A DNA stretch of 64,000 nt from Colwellia sp. MB3u-45 (GTDB taxonomy: Bacteria > Pseudomonadota > Gammaproteobacteria > Enterobacterales > Alteromonadaceae): the NCBI RefSeq assembly GCF_014077005.1, contig NZ_JACGVC010000033.1, forward strand, positions 1 through 64,000, written 5' to 3'. The position numbers were made by a program, and so were the translations under genes. Shown here in pieces: positions 35,667 through 45,883 of the stretch. The notes under the pieces are model-generated. The model was not told the origin of the DNA. It did not search any database and saw only the letters and a program-made list of their open reading frames with translations. Position 1 is the first letter of the stretch; each line of letters begins with the position of its first letter.

Positions 35667-38600
35667 TAGTGGTTTCTCCAGCAAAAATATCATCAAGTTG
35701 ATCTAATTCTGCGAGGGTAATTTGGCGATAATAAACACCACAATCTTGATGCTGAGTTTGGTTGCTCATACCACGTAAATACAAATAATAAATACCACCA
35801 AAATGCTGCTCGGGATCATAATCAGCCAAGGCATATTTTAGATGACGGTGTAATGCCAAAGCATAAATAAGATATTGTAAGTCGTAATGATTTTTCTCGA
35901 TATTATGACGCATAGCCAGATCGTTATAATCACTATAGTGATCGCCTAAATGGCTAGACTTATAATCACAAACATAATATTTACCATCGGCCTGAAAAAT
36001 CAAATCGATAAAACCATGCATCATACCTTTAAGTTGATGATAAGAAGGCAGATGCACTCGATGATTTTTAGCTATTTTGCTACTAGCATTACTATTTCTA
36101 TGCTCGGTCAGCAGTTTTGTTAATAAACTACTACTTGCCGAGCGCATGGGGTAATAAAACTCGGTTTCTCGTAACGTATCTTGCAACTCAAGCTGAGCTA
36201 AAGACCAAGAGTTATTTACGTTAAGTGGCGTGTGTAATACCTCTTCTAACCATGTTATTAACCGTGTTTGGCCATGGTTTTGCGGCGTATTTTCGCCACT
36301 CTCTGCTGAACTCTCAATTGAACTATTTAAAGTGCTATCTGCCACACTTTCTATTACGCTATCTATAGCGCCATATTTTACCAGTGGCCAATGGCAGCTT
36401 TTTTGCCAATCAGGGGCTGAAAAGTCGGTTTGTTCTAAAATATCATGCAGTAAGTTACCGGTTTGTGCACCTTTGGTTAAGGTAAAACGTAACTCGTTAA
36501 TATGACTTGATAGTGCGTTGTAGGTATTATCGCCTTGATCAGCAAGTTCGGTTTCTTGATTATCTCGATCAGGCGAAGAAACACCATTATGACGTAGATT
36601 TTTACTCAAAGCGGAGAATGAACTTAACCACCAATCACGCTCAATTTTACCCTCAAAACGCGCTACTTGAGCTTGTTTTTCAACGATAACCTTGGCATTG
36701 ATTTCATCATTAGTGCTTTGGGTATTGATATTGGTATTGCCCGTGACTGAAATTTGCTTAGCTAAGGTTTCATTTGATAGCGTTTCTTTTGATAAGGTTT
36801 CTTGTGATAAGCTTTCTCCGGCTAAATAGTTGTCTAACACTGCAAGGGCTATTTCATCAGGATTGTCTTGCACTAATTGCTGCAAGCTGGTTGCCATATC
36901 AGTATCTGCCGACCATTTTAGTGTTTTACCTAAGGGAGAATTTTCATAATGGTCGAAAGCCGTGCTGAGAATATAACAGCGTTTTTCCGCGCGAGTAACC
37001 GCTACATATAACAGCCGAATAGCTTCAGCATAAGCTTCTGACGCCATGCGGGTTTTCGCATCGTCGTTACCGTCTAGGCTCTGTTGTAGCACGCCATTTT
37101 TATCATGAAATTCGATAAAACTGACCTGACGATTACCGAACTTAAGCGGGTCTTTATGACGCGTGGCAAACGGCACAAACACCACCGGATATTCCATACC
37201 CTTAGAGCCATGTTGCGTAATAATACGGATCAGGTTTTCGTCACTTTCTAAACGTAGCTCAGCTTCAACTTCTGGGTTGTCTATCTGGCTTTGTTGTTCA
37301 AACCAAAATAACAGCTCTTGCGGTTGACGATGTCGTTGACTTGCCCCTTGTAACAATTCAAACAAGTGCAATAAATTGGTTAATATTCTATCCGCATTAT
37401 GCTTATCATCAGCGCTGTTATCTACAGCACTAATCTCAATATGAAAATGTTGATGCATTAACTGCAATGCCATACTGATAAAGCCTTTAAACTGCCATTC
37501 ATTACGCAGTTTTTCAAAGCTAATTTTTAATGCTTGCCATTGTTGTTCGTCGTGCTGTAATTGCAATAACTTTTCACGATTAAAGCCCATTAATGGGCTG
37601 GCTAATGCGGCGGTATATAAACGGTCATTCTCTAAAAACAAAATACCTTTTAATAATTGCAGTAAATGCTTGGTTTCATCACTTTGCAATAAGTTGGCGC
37701 GATTACTCATAAACACGCTAGCTAACCCACATTGGTTTAAGGCAAATTTGATATCAGCCGCTTCGGCACCGTCGCGGACCAATAAAGCAATATCGCCACT
37801 CGCCATGTTAAGTTCAGGGCAAGCTAAGAGCCTGACAATTTCATTGGCACACCAAGCCGACATTTGCGTGCGATAGCCTTGTTTAACCGCTTTTTCTTTA
37901 CCGTCTTTGCTTTTAGCATCCGCTTCAACATTAAAGTGAATAAACTGTAGGGCATTAAACTCGCGGTCTGGAAACACTTTTTCGTGCGCCTTGGCTGAGG
38001 CTTTAACCGGTAAATAAGGAATTTGATAACCAAAAACATCAACTGCATCGTCAGATAATTTATTACCGTAAAAGAAACGATTATAGCCGGTGATCATGGC
38101 AGCACTTGAGCGCCAATTGGTATCCATTAACCACTGATGGTCGCAGTCGTTTCGCGCTGAAAGGTAGGCAAAAATATCGCCACCACGAAAACCATAAATG
38201 GCTTGTTTAGGATCGCCTATCATGTAAAGTGCAGCACTTGGCTGATGATAATAAATTGCTTTTAATATCGAGAACTGTTGCGGGTCGGTATCTTGAAACT
38301 CATCAACCAGCGCGACAGGAAATTGAGCAAATATACTATTGGCCAACACCTGATCAGGCGCTTGCCCTGATTTAGGCGTCAAACAATCATTTAACGTGCT
38401 AATTAAATCGTCAAAGCCCATCACATTCGCTTGCAGTTTTTTTCGGGTGATTTCTGCGCGGATATGATAAATACCTTTTCTCACCACCAACAAAGCTTGT
38501 GCACGATTAATCTGTTTTGCTAAATCAGGATGTTGTTTTTTAACCCTATTGACCGCGGTAAAAATTTCAATTAATTCGCTTTTCACTTTCGAGCGACCGT

Positions 38601-39444
38601 AACGTCGACCATCAATAAAAGCATCAGGCATTTTGCCGTGCTTACCTGCAACATCAGCCGACAGCTCTGCTAACCAATGGAGTAATAGCGTTAACTCTTG
38701 TTGGCGCTTTTCTTGTTCTACGCCCTTTTTAACCTCAATGAGCGAGGTGGTTAACATGGTTATATTGGCATCTAAACTAGCAATGGCTTCCTCAACTAAG
38801 CCTTTAAATTCAACGCTAATATTTTCTGGGTCTTGCACGTTCAAGACGTTTTGTGTCGCTAACGCTTTAGAAAACTGATTAATAAAAGTAGCTGGCTCTG
38901 GCCAAAATTCGCTGACCAACTTAAAGGCTTGGCCGTTATTTTCGGCCCCTAATGCCAATACGCGATACCAGTCTTGGCAAGCTTCTAAGGTGATATCTTG
39001 GGTGTTAGTTTCCATTTGGGCATTAAAGCTAATACCGCTGGCAAAAGCATATTGGTTCAGTACACGCTTACAAAAACCATGAATGGTAAAAATAGCGGCT
39101 TCGTCGATATACAATAAGGCCTGGCTTAAGCGCGCTTTTACTTCACGACTACCAATATTTTTATCGACCAGGTTTTGGTTCAAGGTTTTAAAGTAAGCAT
39201 CCTGAACAATTAATGTATCCCAGCTGTGCAGGCTTTCTCGAATAAAATCATCAATACGACCACGAATTTCTTCTGTCGCGTCTTTGGTGAAAGTCATCAC
39301 CAAAATCTGTTCAATCGGTAATTCTCGCTCTAATAATAAGCGTAAAAATATTCGGGTGATATTATGCGTTTTACCTGTACCGGCACTGGCTTCAATTAAA
39401 TGTTTGCCTTGCAGTTCAATAGTATTGGCGTTTAAATTTTTCAT
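35659..39444 (-). CDS. recB: Exodeoxyribonuclease V beta subunit RecB
   Basis: An SF1A 3'-5' helicase and the single nuclease of RecBCD. It has 1261 residues (E. coli 1180). Walker A AGTGKT is at 21-26; LVDEFQDTDPQQF is motif II; GSKGMEYPVVFVPF and VTRAEKRCYIL are motifs V and VI. The C-terminal nuclease site GFIDLIF...YYVCDYKSSHLG is intact. The extra length is partly an insertion between helicase and nuclease with four five-residue repeats (SLSQE, TLSKE, TLSNE, TLAKQ; residues about 874-894, 36764-36823) and another Ser/Glu-rich stretch. It overlaps recC by 4 bp (ATGA), with GGGAG before its ATG. Confidence 0.95.
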   Translation of the reverse strand: MKNLNANTIELQGKHLIEASAGTGKTHNITRIFLRLLLERELPIEQILVMTFTKDATEEIRGRIDDFIRESLHSWDTLIVQDAYFKTLNQNLVDKNIGSREVKARLSQALLYIDEAAIFTIHGFCKRVLNQYAFASGISFNAQMETNTQDITLEACQDWYRVLALGAENNGQAFKLVSEFWPEPATFINQFSKALATQNVLNVQDPENISVEFKGLVEEAIASLDANITMLTTSLIEVKKGVEQEKRQQELTLLLHWLAELSADVAGKHGKMPDAFIDGRRYGRSKVKSELIEIFTAVNRVKKQHPDLAKQINRAQALLVVRKGIYHIRAEITRKKLQANVMGFDDLISTLNDCLTPKSGQAPDQVLANSIFAQFPVALVDEFQDTDPQQFSILKAIYYHQPSAALYMIGDPKQAIYGFRGGDIFAYLSARNDCDHQWLMDTNWRSSAAMITGYNRFFYGNKLSDDAVDVFGYQIPYLPVKASAKAHEKVFPDREFNALQFIHFNVEADAKSKDGKEKAVKQGYRTQMSAWCANEIVRLLACPELNMASGDIALLVRDGAEAADIKFALNQCGLASVFMSNRANLLQSDETKHLLQLLKGILFLENDRLYTAALASPLMGFNREKLLQLQHDEQQWQALKISFEKLRNEWQFKGFISMALQLMHQHFHIEISAVDNSADDKHNADRILTNLLHLFELLQGASQRHRQPQELLFWFEQQSQIDNPEVEAELRLESDENLIRIITQHGSKGMEYPVVFVPFATRHKDPLKFGNRQVSFIEFHDKNGVLQQSLDGNDDAKTRMASEAYAEAIRLLYVAVTRAEKRCYILSTAFDHYENSPLGKTLKWSADTDMATSLQQLVQDNPDEIALAVLDNYLAGESLSQETLSKETLSNETLAKQISVTGNTNINTQSTNDEINAKVIVEKQAQVARFEGKIERDWWLSSFSALSKNLRHNGVSSPDRDNQETELADQGDNTYNALSSHINELRFTLTKGAQTGNLLHDILEQTDFSAPDWQKSCHWPLVKYGAIDSVIESVADSTLNSSIESSAESGENTPQNHGQTRLITWLEEVLHTPLNVNNSWSLAQLELQDTLRETEFYYPMRSASSSLLTKLLTEHRNSNASSKIAKNHRVHLPSYHQLKGMMHGFIDLIFQADGKYYVCDYKSSHLGDHYSDYNDLAMRHNIEKNHYDLQYLIYALALHRHLKYALADYDPEQHFGGIYYLYLRGMSNQTQHQDCGVYYRQITLAELDQLDDIFAGETTNA

Positions 39445-42400
39445 TTTTTAGCTCCCTGCCCTTTTGCTGCTACCTTTACTGACTGCAGGGCATCGAACAT
39501 TGGCTGATACAAAGCAAGTAATCTGGGTGATATTTTTTGATAATCAGGACATTGTGGCCAAAAATATTGTACATAGGCTTCATCACCAAAGGCTTGAAAG
39601 CTATTACTGTCAGACCAAAACTGTTCAAACTGTGTTTGTTCAAAAACTTTGCTCTTGCGTATTTTTTCTGCAATATCACCATTAAGTAATAGTGGTTGCT
39701 GCTGGCCTAAATAAAACGTTACGATTAAGCGTAATAATTGCCCTTTGGCATCATCAATATCACTAAAGTAGAATTGGCTTGGCTTTTGGCTTTTGGTGTC
39801 AAAATAGTAGCCATGTGTAGCGGCCACATTGGCATATAATGCCGTTTTCGCTGGTGCTGACTTGCTTTGTAAAGCCTCAACTTGTGCAACTTGAACAATA
39901 AGTTGGTGTAAATACAAGGTAAATAAGTCTTTCGCTTTCGCACTACTGCTGCGATAAAACACCGCCTTGTTATCAACAATAGTTAATTTACTCTCAAGGG
40001 TTAAGCTTTTAGGTAACACAGTTTTTAAGCTGGCTAGTTCATTGCTTGAATATAGGCTGTCATCAAAAAGTACGTTATTGGTTAAAGCATCAGCTAAGTT
40101 CAGCGTGACGCTACAATCTATGGGCTCAAGGGTTAAGCCTTCATTTTGTGCTAATTCAGTGATAATGAATTGGCTGAAATCTTCGCTGTCTTTTTGCCAA
40201 CCTTGTATTAGCTCATCAGTACTGGGTAAGTCGGGCAAGTTTCCTGACAGCTTAGCGCTAAGTAATATTTCATCACAGCTTTGTTTACTTTGCGCCGGTG
40301 CTAGGTAATAGCTCAGCAAGTCTTGTCTTAGCAAGTAGCTATCGAGTCGGTTAGGTACAAAAGGCTCTACGTCATTAATCAATGTATTGCTGTTGTCTAA
40401 ATACAAATAAAGTGCTCGTTGAGCGTAATAACGCCCAGGATGCTGATAAAAGCGAATAACATCATTAGCTGATAAATTTTCAGGATTGCCGGCTGTATTG
40501 GCATCAACGGCTGTTATGGTGTTATTTTCTACGCTGCCTTCTAGGTTATGCTCTGTGCTATTTGTCGAAACATTTGCTGAAACATTTGTCGAAATATCTA
40601 CAACACTATGTTCTGATGCATGGGTAACCGCATTGCCAAGTTCAGCTTTTGCTTGGCGCAAGTGTAACCAGTTGGCATCAAAGCTGGCAAATGCACCTAG
40701 GTAATTTTTCTCGCTAAACGCCTGCATAGGTAATTGTCTAACTTGGCCCTGTGCATTGCTTGCCGCTTCGGTATTTAAACCGAGTAACTGCCAACCATAA
40801 CCGCGAGCAAGATATTCCATCAGCTCTTTTAATACCAACGACGGTTGACGGTCTTTATTGTTCTTAATATTTTTACCTTGATAGCTTAAATACAAAGCTT
40901 GGCGGGCAGAAATGATTGCCTCTAAAAATAAATATCGGTCGTCACCTCGGCGCGATCTGTCACCTAATTGCGCTGGTGTGGTGGTCATTAAATCAAAACT
41001 GAGTGGTTGGCGCTGGCGCGGAAATTCGCCATCGTTCAAGCCTAATACCGCAATTATTTTAAAGGGAATACTGCGCATAGGCAGCATAGAACAAAAGGTA
41101 ACTTGCCCAATCATAAACTGTCGACCCGGATCGGGCTGACTGAAGTGACTATTTAAAAAATCACGAATAACCGCCAAACTAATCGCGCTGTCGTAAGCGC
41201 CATGCTGACAATATTCCACTAACGACTCAATGGCGGTGCGAATAATGTTCAAACCATTATCGCTTTCGTCGTCAAAAAGTTGTTGCAATAGATCAAACAA
41301 AAATTGCTGCCATTGCACGGCTGTGCGTGCTTTTGACATGCTAACAGCGGTTAGTTGTAACTGCTCAATAATCAACATGAGTTTGCCAAGTAGCTCACTG
41401 TCGCTGCCTTCGATAGTAGGCAATAACAGCTGATTTTGGTAAATCACACTATGGTCTGCAAAAGCAAAACCGCGCATTAAACGGCTTAAACCTTGTTGCC
41501 AAGTAAAACTGTTACTGGCGCTGTTGAGATCTGAAGCCACTGGTTCATTTTCTTGCTTATGAGGCTCTTCCCTCACGTCACCCGCTTGGCTTTGCGTTAA
41601 CACTTGTTGTTTATGGGCTTTATCTAAACCCCAATGCACACAAGAAAGTTCAAGCCAATGGGTAATTTTTTCGATGTCGTCAAGGTTAATACCAAAACGA
41701 GATTGCATCGCCGGCAAGCGTAATAAAGCAATTAAACTTGACACTTGAAAGCGGCTATCGGGCAAGGTTAATAACTGGGCAAACGCCGCTACTAACGGCT
41801 CGGCGTCTTTACTAATGCGATCAGCAATCGAACAAGGTAGCGGTGGCACTTCGTCAGCAACATCTTGCCAGCCTCGCGTAAAAACGGCATTAACATAAGG
41901 TGCATATTGCTCAACTTGCGGGCACATTACTAATACGTCTTTTGGCGTTAAGCTTTTGTCTTGATTAAATTGATGTAATAACCAGTCGTGTAAACCCTGC
42001 ACTTCACGCAACGCACTGTGAGCACTGGTGATCAAAATTGAGCCATCAACTTTTGGCGCTTGTTCAGGGCTTTGCGGCTCTTGATGACGAGCATCTGACA
42101 AAGATAAAATGTCTTGCTGAACACTCGCTAAAACATTGGCTTGTGACATGATTTTTGAAATGGCTTCAGGACTAGAGTTAGCTTGCTCAGCGCTATTTAA
42201 GTCTGCAACGGCTGATTCAAAAACCTCAATATTGATTGTGCTGTACTGGTATAAAAGCGCCATAAATTCTCGGCCTTGCTGGCCCAAGTTGGCTAATAGA
42301 GGATTACCTACTGGCTGGTTTATATCGGCTAAATCAGCATTAAGACTTTGCTTATCAACACTTTCATCACTCACCTCATTGACTTGTTCCGCCGAAAAGT

Positions 42401-43307
42401 CTGTGCCTTTGAGCCAAGCTTCAATGGCATTTTTTTCTGTCACCACATCGCCCCAATAAGCATAACAAGGGTTTAAATGGAAAAAATGCACATCAATTTT
42501 CTCACTTAAGGCATTAATAAACTCAAGCCAAAGTGGCGCCATGGCATTAATGCCAAAAAATGATAAGCGATGCGGTAACGCTTGTGCTGTTAATCGGTCA
42601 AGATTATTTAAGTTTTTTATCGCCAGTGCGACCAGTTCACGAGGATTATAAGGTTGTTCGCGCACCAATAAATGCCAGAGCTTGCCTTGCCAAATAGCAT
42701 TACTTTCAATATCTTGTTGATTATCATCTGATATTGTTGAATGCTCACTCGCTTGTTGATCAAAAGCGCTAAATTCACCTTGGTGCCAAGCGTGGATCCA
42801 TTCAGGACGAAATATTAAATATTGCTCATATAAATCAGCTAACTGACAAGCCAACTGATAACGTTTTAACTGCTCAGCATCACTGTAACTTTGACCAGCG
42901 GCGTTTTTATTAGCCGTCTTGTTAACATTTTCTGAGTTATTGGCTTTAGCTTGCCAATAATCACTAGCTACTTGAAACGAGACATCATCAATGACTTCAT
43001 TTGAGGCTAATAAAGTGTCGATGCGCCAAGCAAGTACTTCTCGTGAATAAGGCGATTGCTCAGGCACGTCTTCATCGCTGGCTAAATTTCTAATTAAATT
43101 CCACAAAAATTGTGATGGTAAGGCATAACGCATATTCATGCTAATGCCTCGCTGCTCGGCCAGTGACATATTCAGCCAATGTTGCATACCGGCATTTTGC
43201 ACAATAACAGTGTCTTGAGCGAAAACAGGAAGTGGGGAGAGTTGCTGAATTTTATCAAGCAGCACTAACAAATTTTCCATTTTGTTAGCGGGATAAAGAT
43301 AGAACAA
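39441..43307 (-). CDS. recC: Exodeoxyribonuclease V gamma subunit RecC
   Basis: The Chi-recognising, helicase-like subunit of RecBCD. It has 1288 residues (E. coli 1122). It aligns from the first residue (MFYLYPANKMENLLVL against the E. coli start), so TTG at 43307 is the likely start codon. Conserved segments include QNAGMQHWLNMSLAEQRGIS and LNPCYAYWGDV. The extra length consists of Ser/Asn/Glu/Thr-rich inserts, among them one at about residues 889-942 with a 12-bp DNA repeat (three units, 40564-40599). It is first of recC-recB-recD; the protease gene that separates recC and recB in E. coli is absent here. Confidence 0.93.
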   Translation of the reverse strand: MFYLYPANKMENLLVLLDKIQQLSPLPVFAQDTVIVQNAGMQHWLNMSLAEQRGISMNMRYALPSQFLWNLIRNLASDEDVPEQSPYSREVLAWRIDTLLASNEVIDDVSFQVASDYWQAKANNSENVNKTANKNAAGQSYSDAEQLKRYQLACQLADLYEQYLIFRPEWIHAWHQGEFSAFDQQASEHSTISDDNQQDIESNAIWQGKLWHLLVREQPYNPRELVALAIKNLNNLDRLTAQALPHRLSFFGINAMAPLWLEFINALSEKIDVHFFHLNPCYAYWGDVVTEKNAIEAWLKGTDFSAEQVNEVSDESVDKQSLNADLADINQPVGNPLLANLGQQGREFMALLYQYSTINIEVFESAVADLNSAEQANSSPEAISKIMSQANVLASVQQDILSLSDARHQEPQSPEQAPKVDGSILITSAHSALREVQGLHDWLLHQFNQDKSLTPKDVLVMCPQVEQYAPYVNAVFTRGWQDVADEVPPLPCSIADRISKDAEPLVAAFAQLLTLPDSRFQVSSLIALLRLPAMQSRFGINLDDIEKITHWLELSCVHWGLDKAHKQQVLTQSQAGDVREEPHKQENEPVASDLNSASNSFTWQQGLSRLMRGFAFADHSVIYQNQLLLPTIEGSDSELLGKLMLIIEQLQLTAVSMSKARTAVQWQQFLFDLLQQLFDDESDNGLNIIRTAIESLVEYCQHGAYDSAISLAVIRDFLNSHFSQPDPGRQFMIGQVTFCSMLPMRSIPFKIIAVLGLNDGEFPRQRQPLSFDLMTTTPAQLGDRSRRGDDRYLFLEAIISARQALYLSYQGKNIKNNKDRQPSLVLKELMEYLARGYGWQLLGLNTEAASNAQGQVRQLPMQAFSEKNYLGAFASFDANWLHLRQAKAELGNAVTHASEHSVVDISTNVSANVSTNSTEHNLEGSVENNTITAVDANTAGNPENLSANDVIRFYQHPGRYYAQRALYLYLDNSNTLINDVEPFVPNRLDSYLLRQDLLSYYLAPAQSKQSCDEILLSAKLSGNLPDLPSTDELIQGWQKDSEDFSQFIITELAQNEGLTLEPIDCSVTLNLADALTNNVLFDDSLYSSNELASLKTVLPKSLTLESKLTIVDNKAVFYRSSSAKAKDLFTLYLHQLIVQVAQVEALQSKSAPAKTALYANVAATHGYYFDTKSQKPSQFYFSDIDDAKGQLLRLIVTFYLGQQQPLLLNGDIAEKIRKSKVFEQTQFEQFWSDSNSFQAFGDEAYVQYFWPQCPDYQKISPRLLALYQPMFDALQSVKVAAKGQGAKK

Positions 43308-43904
43308 GTGCGCGCCTTTTTAGCCAGGTTTTTTTATAGTTAAATTTAACCACATCACGCACGATAACACTAGCGGTTGTTGTCTCATAGGTATTGAAAA
43401 TCATTGAATAAAAAGCATATTAGATAAACTAAACACCTTTCGCTTCATTTGAAGTTAAAGCAAAGATATTATTTAAGAGCACTGTGATACTCAGGCCATT
43501 TTAAGGTGTAGTTTCAGCGTTAAACGAGGAAATAAGATCAAGTCGGGATACCATGATAATGGTTATTCTCTTCACAAAAATATCGGGGATATTTTGAACA
43601 GTTTTGGCTAGTCTATAGGCAAAAAGCATGATCGCCTGAAGTAATCCGTGCCTTCTGGCTAAACCTTTGTCGACTTGCAAAAGCCTGCTTCTTGAGGTGG
43701 AACGGGTATATATGCAGATCGGCGAATAACCTGCTTTAACAACAACGATTATTAGTAATTTGGCTCTGTTCCACAACACGGTTATTAGGTTATGAAGTCT
43801 AATTACAAAAGGTTATAAAAATGAGTATTGAACCAAGATTGCTTTTACCGATGATAGTCTAGCCTTTAAGCATTTTTTTGTAGATCTTTTATCGGTTTTT
43901 TGTC
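43308..43904. other. Gap upstream of recC without a supported gene
   Basis: About 600 bp. A 92-codon minus-strand frame (43501-43779) exists but has no recognisable motif, odd composition and no ribosome site, so I do not call it a gene. The stretch could be decayed coding sequence. The recC promoter should lie near 43310-43400. Confidence 0.4.
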
Positions 43905-44395
43905 GGTTTTTGTAGGTCGGACTTCAGTCCGAAAAACGTTTAGCAGCCAATTAACATAATAGGTCAACCGACATCTGCAGCGGCATATTTTTTTATCAGC
44001 ATTTATGCCAATAACCGTTAAATTTCATTTAACTTGATGGACTAAAGTCCAACCTACATGGAAAAAACGTTTAGTGGCCAATTAACATAATAGGTCATCC
44101 GACATCTGCAGCGGCATATTTTTTATCAGCATTTATGCCAATAACCGTTAAATTTCATTTAACCTGATGGACTGAAGTCCAACCTACATGGGACAAACGT
44201 TTAGTGATTTTTTTGTAGGTCGGACTTTAGTCCGTCAAGCTTACCGCGAATACAAAACGTAGTGGGATAAAGCCAAACAGAAAAATAAACTGAAAGCTAT
44301 TTTTCTTTAAATCTGACAGCTCAAAACTTCAAACTGAGCGCTGTTTTTTTTAAAACCTGATGGACTGAAGTCCAGCCTACATGGAACAAAAAATT
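43905..44395. repeat. Paired-palindrome repeat array F, rearranged
   Basis: Elements of the form TTGATGGACTAAAGTCCAAC lie near 44033, 44163 (CTGATGGACTGAAGTCC) and 44357. Inverted partners TGTAGGTCGGACTTCAGTCC and TGTAGGTCGGACTTTAGTCC lie near 43911 and 44214. Some units lack one partner: a block of about 125 bp (AACGTTTAG..GCCAATTAACATAATAGG to CCAACCTACATGG) is duplicated without the TGTAGGTCGG element. GTTAAATTTCATTTAAC precedes two of the elements. The array lies downstream of the minus-strand zinc-ribbon gene? No: it lies between its 3' end (44409) and the recC upstream region. Confidence 0.82.
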
Positions 44396-44408
44396 AGTAA
44401 AATTGGTG

Positions 44409-44747
44409 TTAGTCAGTGCCCGCTTTTAACTCTATAGAGATAACTTTTGGCCAGATATAAGAAAAAAGCCAATTTACGAAGAAATAAACCACAAGCAGTA
44501 CAACAATACGAACGTCTGAGTCATAGCCGCTAAATTCTACCAGTTGCTTACCCGTAAGCATTAAAAATATTAATGTCGCTAAAAAAATAGCAAACCAGAT
44601 ACTTTTGGACTTTCCTGTTGAAACACAAAGGCTACCGCAGCTTTTACACTTTACCTCAGAGAGTCCAAACCGTTTAAGTGGTAATAACTTGTTTACATCA
44701 CTTTTTGAAATAAGTGCATTTTGACAATTTGGACAAAGAATATTCAT
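44409..44747 (-). CDS. Small zinc-ribbon membrane protein
   Basis: A 112-residue protein. An N-terminal zinc ribbon (CPNC at residues 5-8 and CKSC at 34-37) is followed by two membrane segments, at about 49-66 (SIWFAIFLATLIFLMLTG) and 81-100 (RIVVLLVVYFFVNWLFSYIW). This layout is common among uncharacterised bacterial inner-membrane proteins with a cytoplasmic metal-binding head. AAGG precedes the ATG. The oxidoreductase gene upstream on the same strand is 83 bp away; no functional link is evident. Confidence 0.65.
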   Translation of the reverse strand: MNILCPNCQNALISKSDVNKLLPLKRFGLSEVKCKSCGSLCVSTGKSKSIWFAIFLATLIFLMLTGKQLVEFSGYDSDVRIVVLLVVYFFVNWLFSYIWPKVISIELKAGTD

Positions 44748-44830
44748 TTTAAACCTTACAGCTATTTCAGCAGGAAAATATAGCTGGCTAAAGTAAGCGA
44801 CACAGCCGCAAAAAACAAATTTTATTTATC

Positions 44831-45883
44831 CTATTTTAGTCGATCATAGTTTTTAGCTGTAGATATCATCATTTTCTTACCACTCTCACTGCTTATTTCC
44901 GCTAATTCAAGTATCTTTAAAACCTCTACTGCATCAGCTGGATTAACTGGATTACAACCACCTAACTTTATAGCTTGAGCAATTTCTAAGTAGTATTGCT
45001 TGTAGCAACCCTGCTCAGTTTCTATCGCTGTACTCGAAAACTCAGAGTATAAACGACCATAGTTTTCCTCATTTTCGACACCATACAAGGAATTTATTGG
45101 GCTTATACCCTTTTTTAGTTGCTCTTCTTGCGGGTCAAAACCATATTTAATGAAACTTCCTTTTGTTCCTTCAATACGAAAGCGCATATTGGGAGCCGCT
45201 GAAAATGAACTTGCATGGAGAACAACTTCAAGATTTTCATAATGAAGTTGCACGTGAAAATAGTCCGTGGTTTGAGAGTTTGCTCTTAATGGTAAACATC
45301 TTGCCGTTAATGCTTCAGGCAGACCAAAAATATTGATGGCTTGATCCACTAAATGCGAGCCTAGATCAAACCATATTCCAGAGCCCTTTCCTGCTTGTTC
45401 TCTCCATCTTTGCCTAACGATAGGCCGAAAACGATCATAATGAGATTCAAAGTATCGAACATCTCCAAGTTGATTGTTTTTTAAAAGCTTTTTAACCGTT
45501 AAAAAATCGCCATCCCACCGCCTGTTATGAAAAACAGACAGTAATAACCCTTGCTTTTTAGCTAAGTCTACTAGCTCCTGCGCTTCTACACTGGTGGTAA
45601 CCATAGGTTTTTCTATAACGACATTAATGCCATGTTCTAAGCACAATTTTGCCAATGAATAATGCACATTATTTGGCGCTGTGATGACAATTAATTCAAG
45701 GTTTCCACTCGTTATTAACGCTTGTGCCGTATCAAAAATGGCAATATTAGGATGTTGCTCCCTTACTAATTCTTTTTGAGAACTATTTATCGCGACTAAC
45801 TCCATATATTCTGATGTTTCTATCAGGGGAATATGAAATGTTTTAGCTGAATATCCGTATCCTATTACACCCACTTTTATCAT
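44831..45883 (-). CDS. Gfo/Idh/MocA family oxidoreductase (YdgJ-like)
   Basis: A 350-residue NAD(P)-dependent sugar or polyol dehydrogenase. The N-terminal Rossmann domain begins KVGVIGYGYSAKTFH, and the family EKP motif is in VVIEKPMVTT. The C-terminal domain contains SVFHNRRWDGDFLT, YFESHYDRFRP, RWREQAGKGSGIWFDLGSHL and DQAINIFG, closely following E. coli YdgJ along its length. The histidine of DLGSHLVDQ is the likely catalytic acid region. The substrate cannot be assigned; inositol-type polyols are possible. An AGGT site precedes the ATG. Probably cytoplasmic and monocistronic. Confidence 0.88.
   Translation of the reverse strand: MIKVGVIGYGYSAKTFHIPLIETSEYMELVAINSSQKELVREQHPNIAIFDTAQALITSGNLELIVITAPNNVHYSLAKLCLEHGINVVIEKPMVTTSVEAQELVDLAKKQGLLLSVFHNRRWDGDFLTVKKLLKNNQLGDVRYFESHYDRFRPIVRQRWREQAGKGSGIWFDLGSHLVDQAINIFGLPEALTARCLPLRANSQTTDYFHVQLHYENLEVVLHASSFSAAPNMRFRIEGTKGSFIKYGFDPQEEQLKKGISPINSLYGVENEENYGRLYSEFSSTAIETEQGCYKQYYLEIAQAIKLGGCNPVNPADAVEVLKILELAEISSESGKKMMISTAKNYDRLK

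Noticed and set aside
35667-35696. Extended RecD start
   Set aside because: The upstream codons lie inside recB and have no ribosome site of their own; the ATG at 35666 with GGAG at nine bases fits better.
43501-43779. 92-codon minus-strand frame as a gene or transposase remnant
   Set aside because: It has no recognisable motif, no ribosome site, composition unlike the neighbouring genes and no inverted repeats around it. A decayed element is possible, but I could not support it.
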